From the NCBI RefSeq assembly GCF_042666435.1, contig NZ_JBHTDC010000001.1, forward strand, positions 682,001 to 746,000: a stretch of 64,000 bases of DNA, written 5' to 3'. Of this stretch, positions 7,871-17,636 are shown piece by piece. Within the stretch, counting starts at the first letter, position 1; each line of letters starts with the position of its first letter. Origin of the DNA: Allosphingosinicella sp042666435 (lineage in GTDB: Bacteria; Pseudomonadota; Alphaproteobacteria; Sphingomonadales; Sphingomonadaceae). A program made the translations under genes and the position numbers. The notes beneath the pieces were generated by a model. The model made no database searches. It saw only the letters and a program-made list of their open reading frames with translations, and was not told where the DNA came from.

Positions 7871-10102
7871 CTACTCCTCCTCGCTCGCGCGATACTCGTA
7901 ATTGTACCGGTAATCATATTCATAGCCCATGTGGCGGGCGTTGAACTTGGTGAATACCGCGCCGACCAGGCGGGCGCCGCCCGCCCGCAGCCGGTCGATC
8001 GACGACCGGACCTGCTGCGTGCGCGACCTGTCCGCCTGGATCACCACGACGGTGCCGTCGGCGACCGCGGCAAGGATCGAGGCGTCGGCGAGCGCCAGGA
8101 CCGGCGGACCGTCGAGGACGATGAGATCGTAGACCGAAGCGGCCTGATCGAGCGTCGTGCGAAGCATCGAGCTCGACAGCAGCTCCGCCGGGCTCGGAGG
8201 CAAGGGGCCGCTGGCGAGGAAGTGCAGGTTGCTGGCGTCGCCAAGCTCCTGGACGGCCCCGGCCAGCGTGGCTTGGCCGGCGAGCAGGCTCGACAGGCCG
8301 GTTTCGTTGAAGCGGTCCAGCTTGCGATGGAGCGACGGGCGGCGCATGTCGGCGTCGACGAGCAGAACCTTCTTGCCGCCCTTGGCGAAATCGGTCGCGA
8401 TCTGGAGCGCGCTCGTCGACTTGCCCTCGCCCTGCTGTCCGCTGGTGAAGAGCAGAGTCTTGGGCACGCCGGCCGAGGTGCTGAGCTCGAGCGTCGAGCG
8501 CAGCGTATGGTAGGCCTCGGATGCCGGAGACCGGGGATTCTTGAGCGTCTCCCCGAGATCCTGCTTCTCGACCATCGGAATGGTCGCGAGCACCGGGATG
8601 CCGACGGACTGCTCGACATCCTCGGGAACCCGCACCCTTCCGGCCAGCTTCTCGCGAGCCAGTGCCGCCAGCACCCCGAGGACGAGCCCGAAGATGGTCG
8701 CCAGCAGGATGTTGAGGACAGGCTGCGGCGTATAGGGGAAGCGCGGCGGCTCGGCCTGGTCGACGACGGAAATGTTGTTGGCGGTGAGGCCGGCGGCGGC
8801 GCTCAGTTCCTTGAAGCGCTGCAGGAGGCCATCATACAGGATGCGGTTGGTCTCCACCTCGCGGCTGAGGATATTGTACTGGACGCTGCGGTCCTGCTCG
8901 CCGAGGCGGCGGGAGGTCAGATCCGCGACGGCGCGCTCCATGGCGGCTTCCTGGCCGCGGGCCGACTGATAGGCCTCCTGGACCGACCGGCGAATGCCCG
9001 ACGCGATCGTTTCAAGCTCCTTGTCGATCTGGGCGATCTCCGCCGCCATCTGGCGCATCGCCGGGAAATCCTCCTGCCGGTGCTGGAGACCCTCTTCGTA
9101 ATCGGCGCGCAGCTGCGCGCGGCGCTGGTACAATTGAGTGACGGCCGGGTTCCGGTACACGTCCGGCAGGCTGAGCGCGGGCGCGGTGCGCGCGTTGTTC
9201 CAGCGCTGCTCGGCGGCGATGCGGGCGTTGCGCGCCTCCGCAAGCGCGGCATTCGCCTGCACGAGGCTGGCCGCGGTCAAGGTCGAGGTCGACTGGCCGC
9301 CTTCCGAGGCGGTGGTGGGGCCGGCTTCGATGAGGCCGGCCTGGCGGGCATAGGCGTTCATCGCCCGCTCCGAGGCTTCGAGCCGCTCCTTGGTCTTGGC
9401 GAGCTGGTCGCGGAGGAAGTTCCGAGCATAGCTGCTCATGTCGAAGCGGCGGGCGAGATTTCCCTCGATATATTTCTCGGCGAAGCTGTTGGCGACCCGC
9501 GCGGAAAGCTGCGCGTCCGGGCTCGAGAAGCTGACCTGGACGATCCGCGAAGACGGCAACAATGTAATCGCCTGATTGTCCTCGAGGACATCCAGCACGG
9601 CGTCGCGACGGATATTCTGCTGCGCCTCCGGACGCAGAGATTCATCGGGAATGGGGACGTTCATCGCCAGAAGGAAGCTGTTGTCCCGGAGCAAGCCGAG
9701 ATCCTCGGCGACAGCCTGGCGGAGCGAGCGGCTGCGCAAAATCTGCACCTGCGTCTGAAGGAACTGGTCGACGTCCTGGACCGCTTCTTCCTGCACGACG
9801 TCCTCGACGTTGAGAACGTTGGCGGATTCGCGCTCGATCTCGAGGCTGGTCGCCGCCCGGTACAAAGGGGTGGTCAACGCCGTCGCGATAACGCCGAGAA
9901 TGATGGCGCCGAGCAGAATGCCGCCGATGAGCCAGCGGTTCCGATATATCCCGGCCCAGATCCGGCGAAAATCGAGATGAAGCCCGCCCGCGCCGCGGTC
10001 GTCGCCGCCCGACCCGCCGAACGGGGTAGCGCCCTCGATCCGCGTGGGCTCGATCTCGATCGAGCGCGTCTGTTCAGCTCGGAAGCCTGATGTGGGTTTC
10101 AT
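7871..10102 (-). CDS. Wzc/GumC-type polysaccharide co-polymerase and tyrosine autokinase
   Basis: 743 residues. A Wzz-type chain-length domain lies between two membrane helices (~58-80 and ~462-482), with long coiled coils at 235-300 and 325-440 and a proline-rich EPPRFPYTPQP before the second helix. The cytoplasmic BY-kinase has Walker A SGQQGEGKST (554-563), Walker A' VLLVDADM (579-586) and Walker B VLDGPP (662-667). The C-terminus carries a cluster of six tyrosines at 727-737 (GYEYDYRYNYEYR), the autophosphorylation tail. It controls chain length and couples polymerisation to export through the Wza-like lipoprotein encoded 39 bp upstream. It is a fused one-protein kinase, unlike Firmicutes, where kinase and activator are separate. 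Confidence 0.93.
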   Translation of the reverse strand: MKPTSGFRAEQTRSIEIEPTRIEGATPFGGSGGDDRGAGGLHLDFRRIWAGIYRNRWLIGGILLGAIILGVIATALTTPLYRAATSLEIERESANVLNVEDVVQEEAVQDVDQFLQTQVQILRSRSLRQAVAEDLGLLRDNSFLLAMNVPIPDESLRPEAQQNIRRDAVLDVLEDNQAITLLPSSRIVQVSFSSPDAQLSARVANSFAEKYIEGNLARRFDMSSYARNFLRDQLAKTKERLEASERAMNAYARQAGLIEAGPTTASEGGQSTSTLTAASLVQANAALAEARNARIAAEQRWNNARTAPALSLPDVYRNPAVTQLYQRRAQLRADYEEGLQHRQEDFPAMRQMAAEIAQIDKELETIASGIRRSVQEAYQSARGQEAAMERAVADLTSRRLGEQDRSVQYNILSREVETNRILYDGLLQRFKELSAAAGLTANNISVVDQAEPPRFPYTPQPVLNILLATIFGLVLGVLAALAREKLAGRVRVPEDVEQSVGIPVLATIPMVEKQDLGETLKNPRSPASEAYHTLRSTLELSTSAGVPKTLLFTSGQQGEGKSTSALQIATDFAKGGKKVLLVDADMRRPSLHRKLDRFNETGLSSLLAGQATLAGAVQELGDASNLHFLASGPLPPSPAELLSSSMLRTTLDQAASVYDLIVLDGPPVLALADASILAAVADGTVVVIQADRSRTQQVRSSIDRLRAGGARLVGAVFTKFNARHMGYEYDYRYNYEYRASEEE

Positions 10103-10141
10103 GCAACTAAATCACTTCTCTTTGGAGTCCGCCACGCCGGC

Positions 10142-10852
10142 TCAATTGTTATTACCCGAACCCGCGATCGGGCGGAAAATGCCCGCGATAAGCGGCGAAG
10201 CGGAGAGGATGTCGCGATAGATCTGACGGCCGTTCGACGCGCCGACGACGACGATGTCGTTGCCGAATATGGCCGGATCCTCGGCAATCCCCCGCCTTAT
10301 GTCCACCAGGTTGAACGCCGCCGCCATGCGCTGCCCGTCGATCGTCCGAAAGATCACCACGTCGTCGAGCGAAGCGATCTCGTTCGGTCCGCGGGCCAGC
10401 GCCAAGGCTTGCAGAAGCGTCGTGCGGCCTTCGATCGGGAAGACGCCGGCGGCGTTGACCGCGCCTTCGACGGTGACCTTGCGCTGCGCCGACGAATTCA
10501 CCGCCACCGTCACCTGCGGATCGACCAGATAGCGCTGGCCCAGCTTGGCGGCGATGTCGTTCGCGAGCTCTTCGGCGGTGCGGCCGGCGGCCTGGACGGG
10601 GCCGATCAGCGGGAAGATGATGCCGCCCCCGGAATCGACCTTCACCTCTTCGAGAGACAGACCTTCTTCCTGAAAGGTGGAGATGCTGATGACATCGAAC
10701 GCGCCGATCCTGTACTCGCTCACGGCGGGGATCTGCGTGGACGATGGAAAGGTGCGATAGGCCTCCGCGCCCATCGGAACGACGGGGCGGGTGGACGCGC
10801 AACCGGCCAGGGCGATGCACGCCATGCCTGCGGTGAAAGCTACTCGGATCAT
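10142..10852 (-). CDS. Wza/GumB-type polysaccharide export lipoprotein
   Basis: 236 residues. Lipoprotein signal with C18 in IALAGC. Then the poly_export domain (YRIGAFDVISISTFQEEGLS, residues ~47-66, and GGGIIFPLIGPVQAAGRTAEELANDI pattern to ~100) and one SLBB domain (QRKVTVEGAVNAAGVFPI, ~123-140). The product forms the outer-membrane/periplasmic channel for polymer export and docks on the Wzc-like co-polymerase encoded next. At 236 residues it is shorter than E. coli Wza (379) and nearer GumB/GelD-type exporters, which have a single SLBB. Confidence 0.9.
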   Translation of the reverse strand: MIRVAFTAGMACIALAGCASTRPVVPMGAEAYRTFPSSTQIPAVSEYRIGAFDVISISTFQEEGLSLEEVKVDSGGGIIFPLIGPVQAAGRTAEELANDIAAKLGQRYLVDPQVTVAVNSSAQRKVTVEGAVNAAGVFPIEGRTTLLQALALARGPNEIASLDDVVIFRTIDGQRMAAAFNLVDIRRGIAEDPAIFGNDIVVVGASNGRQIYRDILSASPLIAGIFRPIAGSGNNN

Positions 10853-10943
10853 GCTGCCTCTCTAGACGGGCTTCTATTCAGAGGAAAGGCGAAAAAGGGG
10901 CTGCGCGGCTGCGCGCCCGGCCGGATTCGCGGTGTTTATCATG

Positions 10944-12350
10944 CTATTGCCGGGGCATGCGCTCGGGCCTGCGCGCGCCCGTGGCGGGCAGCGGCATCAA
11001 CAGGCCCATCAGGAGCGCGAAGGTTATCGCGAGCGAGGACGTGCGCAAGGAGTAATCGACCACCGAATGGGCCAGCAGCACTACGATACCGGCGGCCGCG
11101 GCGGCGCACAGGGGGGCATATTTGCGCGGCAGCTCACTCCTGAACGCGGCGGCGACGGCCCAGGCGAACAATGCCATGAAGCAGATGACGAGGAAAATTC
11201 CGATCGCTCCCATCTCGAGCGCTATCTCGAGATAGTCGTTATGAGCATGATTGACATATCGGTCCTTGACCGTGTCCAATTCCTCCGCGGTTTGGAAAAT
11301 TGGAACAAAGGTGCCGAGCCCGGAGCCAAGCGGCATATATTGCCCAATCAGGTCCATGATGACCGGCCATATCTGGAACCGCAGGTCGCTTTCGGCGTCG
11401 TCGAACCGTCCCAGCACGTAGCTGAACAGATCCGGCCGGACGAAGATAAGCACGGCCCCGATGGCGCCGGCGACCAATGCGGCGATACCAAGCGACCTTC
11501 CCCCTTTGCGGAAGCCGAGCGCGATGACCCCACAAGCCACGAGCGCGGGGATCGACAAGGCGATGCCGGTGCGCGAGGCGGTCGCGACCAGATTGACGAC
11601 CACAAACGCGACGACGATCGCGCCGATCAGCGCGGGCACCAGCGGCGATTTCGCAAGGGCCTCCCGGTTCACCCGGTACACGGCGCTGGCCAGCAAGGCG
11701 CCGATCAAGGTGAAATCGGCCTGGTGGTTGCGGTTGGTGAAGAAGCCGACCGAATAACCCTCATGGGTGGTCTGGTAGAGATAGAGGGAATCGGTCTGGC
11801 TGGCGAATTGCAGCAACCCCACGACGAGCGATGCCGCCGCCGCGACCATGACCACCAACGCAAGCCGCTGCCGCTCCCACGCCCGCATCTCGAACATCGC
11901 CAGGAACAAGGCGATCGGCGGGAGCAAAGTGAGGATCGTCTCCCGCGTCGCGCTGGCGTCGAGCGTCAGCGGCCTGGCGCCGCCGGCTTCCCCGATCCGC
12001 TCCAGGATGGTCGCGGCTTCCGGCGCCCCGGAGGTCGCGGCCCAGAGGCTGTAAGGGAGCGGCACCAGTTGCAAGAATGCAACCGCCAACGTGGCGAGTA
12101 TCAGGACGATGGCGGCCGTGGAGAGGCGCGATTCAGCGGCCGTCCTGCGCGACAGCGCCAGCCAGACCAGCAGCCAGACCGCGAGGATCTGGAACAGCGC
12201 CTCCGAAAGCGGCGTACCCGAAGAGCGTCCGCCCAGCGTGACCGCGGACAGGACCAGAAGCAAGCTGAGATAGAATCCCAGGCGTTGCGAGAAAGGCTCG
12301 CTCTTGCCGCTCGCGGATGTCACGCGGTGACCGGCCGACGCGACGGACAT
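10944..12350 (-). CDS. O-antigen ligase family (WaaL-like) membrane protein
   Basis: 468 residues from ATG 12350 (a longer frame reaches 12488, but that extension is Arg/Cys-rich and unlike a membrane protein). About 12 membrane helices. The wzy_C domain is seen as GFFTNRNHQADF (the conserved G-x-x-x-N-x-N-x-x-A motif) and, in the large periplasmic loop, GSGLGTF followed by VNHAHNDYLEIALEMG, the H-x-H-N-x-(Y/F)-L-x-x-x-x-E-x-G signature. Such proteins ligate or polymerise glycans on a lipid carrier. First gene of the exopolysaccharide cluster. No clear ribosome binding site was found at either start. Confidence 0.85.
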   Translation of the reverse strand: MSVASAGHRVTSASGKSEPFSQRLGFYLSLLLVLSAVTLGGRSSGTPLSEALFQILAVWLLVWLALSRRTAAESRLSTAAIVLILATLAVAFLQLVPLPYSLWAATSGAPEAATILERIGEAGGARPLTLDASATRETILTLLPPIALFLAMFEMRAWERQRLALVVMVAAAASLVVGLLQFASQTDSLYLYQTTHEGYSVGFFTNRNHQADFTLIGALLASAVYRVNREALAKSPLVPALIGAIVVAFVVVNLVATASRTGIALSIPALVACGVIALGFRKGGRSLGIAALVAGAIGAVLIFVRPDLFSYVLGRFDDAESDLRFQIWPVIMDLIGQYMPLGSGLGTFVPIFQTAEELDTVKDRYVNHAHNDYLEIALEMGAIGIFLVICFMALFAWAVAAAFRSELPRKYAPLCAAAAAGIVVLLAHSVVDYSLRTSSLAITFALLMGLLMPLPATGARRPERMPRQ

Positions 12351-12679
12351 GGGGCGCCGGCGGACCGGGGCGACCGAAATCGCGCGCACGCATGGATCGC
12401 GACACCGCCAGTTCCTGCAAACTTCACCTACGCACCCCCGGAGCTTCCCTATGTTGCGCTCGGTATCGCGGCCCCCGACCTGAATCAAGTGCCGGTCGGC
12501 ACCGAAGCGACGGGAAGTGACAAGGAATTCGAAACGGACGCGGGCGGCGCAAAGCGATGGAGCGAAGCCGCAGCCGCAAGGGGCTTCGCGGCAACCGCGG
12601 GCCGTGCCATGAAGGCGGCGGAAAAATTTCGGACAAGCGGACGCAGGCAGAACCGTCCCGGCAGGAAAAGAGGCAATCG
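12351..12679. other. Intergenic region between divergent transcription units, no gene seen
   Basis: These 329 bp separate the exopolysaccharide cluster (leftward) from the thiolase gene (rightward). Both promoters must lie here, but I could not place convincing -35/-10 boxes or an operator. Frames are open across it on both strands but with no start plus ribosome binding site and no recognisable protein. Confidence 0.5.
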
Positions 12680-13858
<1,179 letters not shown>

Positions 13859-13907
13859 TCGCGGAAGGGTTCGATGTGGCGATCGTCGTCGGCGGACGAC
13901 GGCGCTC

Positions 13908-13982
13908 TGGCTGGGGCGGCAGGATTCGAACCTGCGAATGCCGGCATCAAAAGCCGGTGCCTTACCACTTGGCGACGCCCCA
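13908..13982 (-). tRNA. tRNA-Gln (anticodon TTG)
   Basis: The complement folds as a full cloverleaf. Acceptor TGGGGCG pairs with CGCCCCA, the D arm is GCCAAGTGGTAAGGC, the anticodon arm is CCGGC-TTTTGAT-GCCGG with anticodon TTG, and the T arm is GCAGGTTCGAATCCTGC. The discriminator is G, and CCA is encoded (13908-13910). It reads CAA, and CAG by wobble. Located between thiolase and ilvE. Confidence 0.96.
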
Positions 13983-14031
13983 GCATGGCGCGCTGGCGGC
14001 CTTATAGCCGCGCGAAGCCGCAGCGAAAGGG

Positions 14032-14919
14032 CTAAGTGTTCGTCCGCTTGTTGACCAGGTCGAGATAATCCTGACGAAGCTGGAGGGTGAGCGCGCCGAC
14101 CTCGAAATTCCACGGTCCCGCCTCGGCCACCGGGGTCACCTCGGCCGCGCTGCCGGTGAGGAAGAATTGCTCGAAGCCCTCCAGCTCCTCCGGCCAGATC
14201 TTGCGTTCGACCACCTCGACGCCGCGCTTGCGGGCGAGGTCGATCACGGTGCGGCGGGTGATGCCGTCGAGGAAGCAGTCCGGCACGGGCGTGTGGATCG
14301 CGCCGTCCTTGACGAAGAAGGCGTTGGCGCCGGTCGCCTCGGCGACCTGGCCGCGCCAGTCGAACATCAGGGCGTCGTTATAGCCTTTGTTCTCGGCGGC
14401 GTGCTTGGCCATGGTGCAGATCATGTAGAGGCCGGCCGCCTTGGCGTCGGTCGGCGCGGTGTAGGGGGCGGGGCGGCGCCAGGGCGAGATGTCGAGCCGG
14501 ATGCCCTTCCTCGCCGCCTCGTCGCCGAAATAGGCGCCCCAGGTCCAGCAGGCGATGGCGAGGTGCGGCCTGGTGCGCTGCGCGGCGACCCCCATCTGCT
14601 CGGACCCGCGCCAGGCCACCGGGCGCATATAGGCGTCGACGAGCCCGTTGGCCTTCAGCGTCTCGCGGCAGGCGGCGTCGATCTGGTCGGCGCTCCAGGG
14701 GAGGTCGAAGCCGAGGATCGACGCGCTCCTGCGCAGCCGGGCGCTGTGCTCGGACAGCTTGAAAATCTCGCCGCCATAAGCGCGCTGCCCCTCGAACACC
14801 GACGAGGCGTAATGGAGCGCATGGGTCAGGATGTGGATGTTGGCCTCGCGCCAGGGCCGCAATTCGCCGTCGAACCAGATCCACCCGTCGCGGTCGTCAT
14901 AGCTGCGCTGGTCGGTCAT
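14032..14919 (-). CDS. ilvE: Branched-chain amino acid aminotransferase
   Basis: 295 residues from ATG 14919; the upstream open frame is not coding in this register. Class IV fold-type PLP aminotransferase: HALHYASSVFEGQRAYGG (33-50) is the family motif, the Schiff-base lysine is expected at K160 (PTDAKAAGLYM), and EATGANAFFVKDG (around 190-205) is the phosphate-binding signature. It interconverts Leu/Ile/Val with their 2-oxo acids using glutamate. Length and motifs fit the IlvE subgroup rather than D-amino-acid aminotransferase. The gap upstream holds a proC remnant (15023-15127). Confidence 0.93.
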   Translation of the reverse strand: MTDQRSYDDRDGWIWFDGELRPWREANIHILTHALHYASSVFEGQRAYGGEIFKLSEHSARLRRSASILGFDLPWSADQIDAACRETLKANGLVDAYMRPVAWRGSEQMGVAAQRTRPHLAIACWTWGAYFGDEAARKGIRLDISPWRRPAPYTAPTDAKAAGLYMICTMAKHAAENKGYNDALMFDWRGQVAEATGANAFFVKDGAIHTPVPDCFLDGITRRTVIDLARKRGVEVVERKIWPEELEGFEQFFLTGSAAEVTPVAEAGPWNFEVGALTLQLRQDYLDLVNKRTNT

Positions 14920-15022
14920 GCCATTTGCCCTCGAGTCCCGCGTGGATGGAATGCCCGCGCGATAAGGCTGACCGCTCGGTCGGTCAACTTCGGCGCCGGC
15001 GGAAAGGGTCGCCTGAGGGATC

Positions 15023-15127
15023 GCGTCCGCAGCACCAGCGCCCGCAACCCGTCCTCCGCGCCCAGCGCGTTGAGCCCCGTTTCGGTCGTGCCGCCGGGGC
15101 TGGCGACGCGGCGGGCGTGTTCTTGCA
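15023..15127 (-). pseudogene. Stranded 3' fragment of a proC gene
   Basis: On the minus strand this reads ARRVASPGGTTETGLNALG then AEDGLRALVLRT, nearly the same as ARRVASPGGTTEAGLNVLD then AEDGLRALILRT in the intact proC at 15757-16587. About 30 codons are recognisable. At DNA level many third positions differ, so it is not a recent duplicate. It begins within a few bases of the higA stop codon, and has no start. It looks like the displaced original proC end after insertion of the HigBA module, or the remains of a second proC. Confidence 0.72.
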
Positions 15128-15130
15128 GCC

Positions 15131-15427
15131 TCAGGCGGCGATGGGGGCCACGTCGATGTCGGCTTCGTGGGCGCGGGCCAAAGCGAGCTCATAGACGGCC
15201 TGCATCCGGAGGAGCGTGTCGGCCCGGACGCCGAAAGCCTTCTCGAAGCGAATCGCCATGTCGGCGGAGAGGCCGGCGCGGCCGTTGAGGAGCGCGCTGA
15301 CGGCCTGGCGGGTGACGCCGAAATGGCGCGCGAGCTTGCTGACGTTGAGGCCGTGCGGGGCGACGATCTCGGTCGCGAGCCAGTCTCCCGGGTGGACGGC
15401 GAGCGTGGGATGCATGGTCATGGCCAT
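15131..15427 (-). CDS. higA: HigA family antitoxin (HTH, XRE type)
   Basis: 98 residues (ATG 15427; ATG 15421 is possible). The N-terminal HPGDWLATEIVAPHGLNVSKLARHFGV then TRQAVSALLNGRAGLSADMA pattern is a HigA/VapI-type helix-turn-helix, residues ~12-60. The C-terminal helix (ALRMQ..YELALARAHE-like, ~70-88) is the usual dimer part. It should neutralise the upstream toxin and repress their shared promoter. The start overlaps the toxin stop by one base (TGATG), giving toxin-first order typical of hig modules. A proC remnant follows directly. Confidence 0.9.
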   Translation of the reverse strand: MAMTMHPTLAVHPGDWLATEIVAPHGLNVSKLARHFGVTRQAVSALLNGRAGLSADMAIRFEKAFGVRADTLLRMQAVYELALARAHEADIDVAPIAA

Positions 15428-15714
15428 CAGTGATAATCCTCCAAATCCAGATCGGTGATCGCCTGTTCGCGGCTGAGCCTGAACGTCATCCGCCAGTTGC
15501 GAGTCACCGTCATCGACCATGTGCCGCTCCTGTCGCCGGTCAGCCGGTGAAGGCCATAGTTCGGCGGGACAACCAGCTCGTCGAGCGACGCGGCGCTGTC
15601 GATATAGGCCAGCATCTTGCGCAGCCGCTCGACAATATCCCCAGGCAGTCCGCACGCGTTTCCGGTTTCGAAATACCGACGCAACGCCTTGTGTGTGATA
15701 CTCTCGATATCCAC
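15427..15714 (-). CDS. higB: HigB/RelE-superfamily toxin
   Basis: 95 residues with the HigB killer-protein pattern: MDIESITHKALRRYFETG, LRKMLAYIDSAASLDEL, PPNYGLHRLTGDRSGTWSM, and TVTRNWRMTFRL followed by LEDYH at the C-terminus. Members are ribosome-dependent mRNA interferases; HKALRR and NWRMTF hold the usual basic/catalytic residues. Transcribed ahead of its antitoxin, with a one-base overlap. Upstream is a GTAGC-N7-GCTAC inverted repeat (15723-15739), a candidate operator, then the proC stop at 15757. Confidence 0.91.
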   Translation of the reverse strand: MDIESITHKALRRYFETGNACGLPGDIVERLRKMLAYIDSAASLDELVVPPNYGLHRLTGDRSGTWSMTVTRNWRMTFRLSREQAITDLDLEDYH

Positions 15715-15722
15715 GAGCCTAT

Positions 15723-15739
15723 GTAGCGCGAGGGGCTAC
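15723..15739 (-). promoter_or_regulatory. Candidate HigA operator
   Basis: Inverted repeat GTAGC-N7-GCTAC, 9 bp upstream of the higB start codon. Position between promoter and start fits autorepression by the HTH antitoxin. This is inferred from position and symmetry only. Confidence 0.5.
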
Positions 15740-15756
15740 GCATGTCAAGCGTGGCT

Positions 15757-16587
15757 TTACAGTTTTGGACTGGCCCGCGCCGCCTCCGCCATCTCCTGCC
15801 CCCGCCGCCGCGACGCCTCCAGCGTGCGAAGGATCAGCGCGCGGAGGCCGTCCTCCGCGTCCAGAACATTGAGCCCCGCCTCGGTGGTGCCGCCGGGGCT
15901 GGCGACCCTTCGCGCGAGTTGCGCCGGCGTCTCGTCGGACGTGGCGGCCAGCGCGGCGGCGCCTTCCGCCATCAGAGCGGCGAGGCGGGAGGCCTGCGCG
16001 GGCGGGAGGCCGAGCTCGGCGCTGGCGGCGGCCAGCGCGTCGAGGAAGCGGTAGAGGAAGGCGGGAGCGGCGGCGGTCAGGTTGGAGGCGAGGCCGAAAT
16101 AGGCTTCGTCCTCGAACCACAGAGCCTGGCCGAGGGCGGACATCAGCTGCTCGACGTCGGCGCGGGCCTTGGCGTCCCCGGTATCGGTGTGGAGCTCGAC
16201 CACGCCTTTGTTGATGCCGACGGGGAGGTTCGGCATCGCCTTGACGATGGCGCGCGGGCCGGGAAAGCGGGAGCGGAGCGCGGCGAGCTCGACGCCGGCG
16301 AGGATCGAGATCAGGATCGTCTCGCGCTCCAGCACGGGAGCGATCCCGGGGGCGATTTCATCAAGCTTCTGCGGCTTGACGCCGAGCATGAGCAAAGCGG
16401 GAACTTCGTCCTCGGGGAGCACGGTGACGGTGCGGATGCCGGGTGCCGGCTGGCGGCCGCTGGGGCGGATGACGGTGACTTGAGCGGGGTCCAGGCCCGC
16501 GGCCAGCCAGCCGTCGAGCATCGCGCCCGCCATGTTGCCGCAGCCGATCAGCCAGAGCGGGCCGGGAATTTGGATTGGGGTGTTCAT
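15757..16587 (-). CDS. proC: Pyrroline-5-carboxylate reductase
   Basis: 276 residues. N-terminal Rossmann motif LWLIGCGNMAGAMLDGW (11-27), then the C-terminal dimerisation/catalytic domain with SNLTAAAPAFLYRFLDALA (~168-186) and VASPGGTTEAGLNVLDAED (~229-247), the ProC signature. It performs the last step of proline synthesis (NAD(P)H-dependent). It follows ybjN with a ~110 bp gap that contains a palindromic repeat. The 3' part of the protein is the region duplicated as a remnant at 15023-15127. Confidence 0.95.
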   Translation of the reverse strand: MNTPIQIPGPLWLIGCGNMAGAMLDGWLAAGLDPAQVTVIRPSGRQPAPGIRTVTVLPEDEVPALLMLGVKPQKLDEIAPGIAPVLERETILISILAGVELAALRSRFPGPRAIVKAMPNLPVGINKGVVELHTDTGDAKARADVEQLMSALGQALWFEDEAYFGLASNLTAAAPAFLYRFLDALAAASAELGLPPAQASRLAALMAEGAAALAATSDETPAQLARRVASPGGTTEAGLNVLDAEDGLRALILRTLEASRRRGQEMAEAARASPKL

Positions 16588-16595
16588 CTTCCCTC

Positions 16596-16681
16596 CGTCA
16601 TCCCCGCGAAAGCGAAGATCCCGCTATTATGCGTCCGTCGGCGAAGAAAGAAGCGGGATTCCCGCCTTCGCGGGAATGACG
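16596..16681. repeat. Long hairpin repeat (CGTCATTCCCGCGAAAGCGGG family), copy 1
   Basis: Ends CGTCATCCCCGCGAAAGCG and CGCCTTCGCGGGAATGACG are inverted, with inner arms around a short spacer. A second, better conserved copy lies at 21346-21434. This copy sits between the co-directional ybjN and proC genes. The family is widespread in alphaproteobacterial intergenic DNA and would form a stable RNA hairpin. Confidence 0.82.
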
Positions 16682-16699
16682 AAGCTGAGAGACTCCGAC

Positions 16700-17212
16700 C
16701 TACGCCTCGCCCTGGGTCTCGATGAGCGCGGCGGCGATGGCTTCCTGCGGGGTCTTGTCGGCCCACAGGACGAATTGGAAGACCGGGTAGAAACGCTCGC
16801 ATTCCTCGATCGCGGCTTCGACCAGGGTCTCGGCCTGCTGGAGGGTAAGCGTCCCGCCCTCCTCGCCTTCGAGCAAGGCGGCGTGGCGGAAGAGGACGAG
16901 GCCGGAGGTGGCCCAGAGCTCGAAATGGCCGAGCCAGAGCTGCTCGTTGATGAGGCCGATCGTCTCATAGGTCTGGCCGCGCTTGTCGGCGGGGACGCGA
17001 ATGTCGGGCAGCGCGAGGAACTGGAGGACATTGTCGTCGTCCCGCCAGATCGCGCGCAATTCATATTGCGCCCAGCTTCCCTGGAAAGTGGCGACGATCT
17101 CCTCGTCGCCGTTCCTCTCATAGGCCCAGCCATGCGCGTTGAAATAATGTTCGAGCATGTCGATGGGGGCGCTGGTCTCGCGCTCCATCTCGAACTCGTC
17201 GACGTCCATCAT
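16700..17212 (-). CDS. YbjN domain-containing protein
   Basis: 170 residues. Features of the YbjN / bacterial sensory-transduction-regulator family: PIDMLEHYFNAHGWAYERNGDEEIVATF pattern at the start, WRDDDNVLQFLALPDIRVP in the middle, and LINEQLWLGHFELWATSGLVLFRHA towards the end. No enzyme motif or signal peptide; cytoplasmic. The family is thought to assist folding or regulation, but its activity is not defined. Placed just upstream of proC, an arrangement also known in other sphingomonads, so co-transcription is plausible. Confidence 0.85.
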   Translation of the reverse strand: MMDVDEFEMERETSAPIDMLEHYFNAHGWAYERNGDEEIVATFQGSWAQYELRAIWRDDDNVLQFLALPDIRVPADKRGQTYETIGLINEQLWLGHFELWATSGLVLFRHAALLEGEEGGTLTLQQAETLVEAAIEECERFYPVFQFVLWADKTPQEAIAAALIETQGEA

Positions 17213-17306
17213 TCAGCTTCCCACGCTCTTTCCCACGGCCGAATCGTGCACCGGCACTCGCCCGAGCGCAAGGGCGGGCGTGGTTGCGCTGCAACAAAGT
17301 TGTGGA

Positions 17307-17615
17307 TTAGTCGCCCCGCCCGGCCTTGGGCGTGGCCGGCTTCTTTGCCTTGGCGCGGGGGGGCGTCGGCGCGGCGCCGGCGGCATCGAGCGCATCGATC
17401 CGGGCCTTCAGCGCCTGGTTTTCCTCGCGCGCGGCGACGGCGATCGCCTTCACCGCCTCGAATTCGTCGCGGCTTACCATGTCGAGCCCGCCGATCCATT
17501 CGCGCATCCGCTCGCGAAAGCCTGCTTCCGCTTCGCGTCCCATGCCGGCGAAGGTGCCGGCGGCGCCGTTCAGGACCTTGACGAAATCGTCGAACAGGCG
17601 GTTTTCGGACTGCAT
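17307..17615 (-). CDS. ubiK: UbiK-like accessory factor (BMFP domain)
   Basis: 102 residues. N-terminal helix ENRLFDDFVKVLNGAAGTFAGM and MREWIGGLDMVSRDEFEAVKAIAVAAREENQALKARID pattern are the BMFP/YqiC family signature; the region ~50-85 is a coiled coil. An Ala/Pro/Lys-rich tail follows (AKAKKPATPKAG). In E. coli UbiK binds UbiJ and supports aerobic ubiquinone synthesis; the family was first described for membrane fusogenic activity. The lipid-binding N-terminal helix is present. Lies between tspO and ybjN, all minus strand. Confidence 0.85.
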   Translation of the reverse strand: MQSENRLFDDFVKVLNGAAGTFAGMGREAEAGFRERMREWIGGLDMVSRDEFEAVKAIAVAAREENQALKARIDALDAAGAAPTPPRAKAKKPATPKAGRGD

Positions 17616-17636
17616 CTCGTCTCTCCTCGGCGTCGT

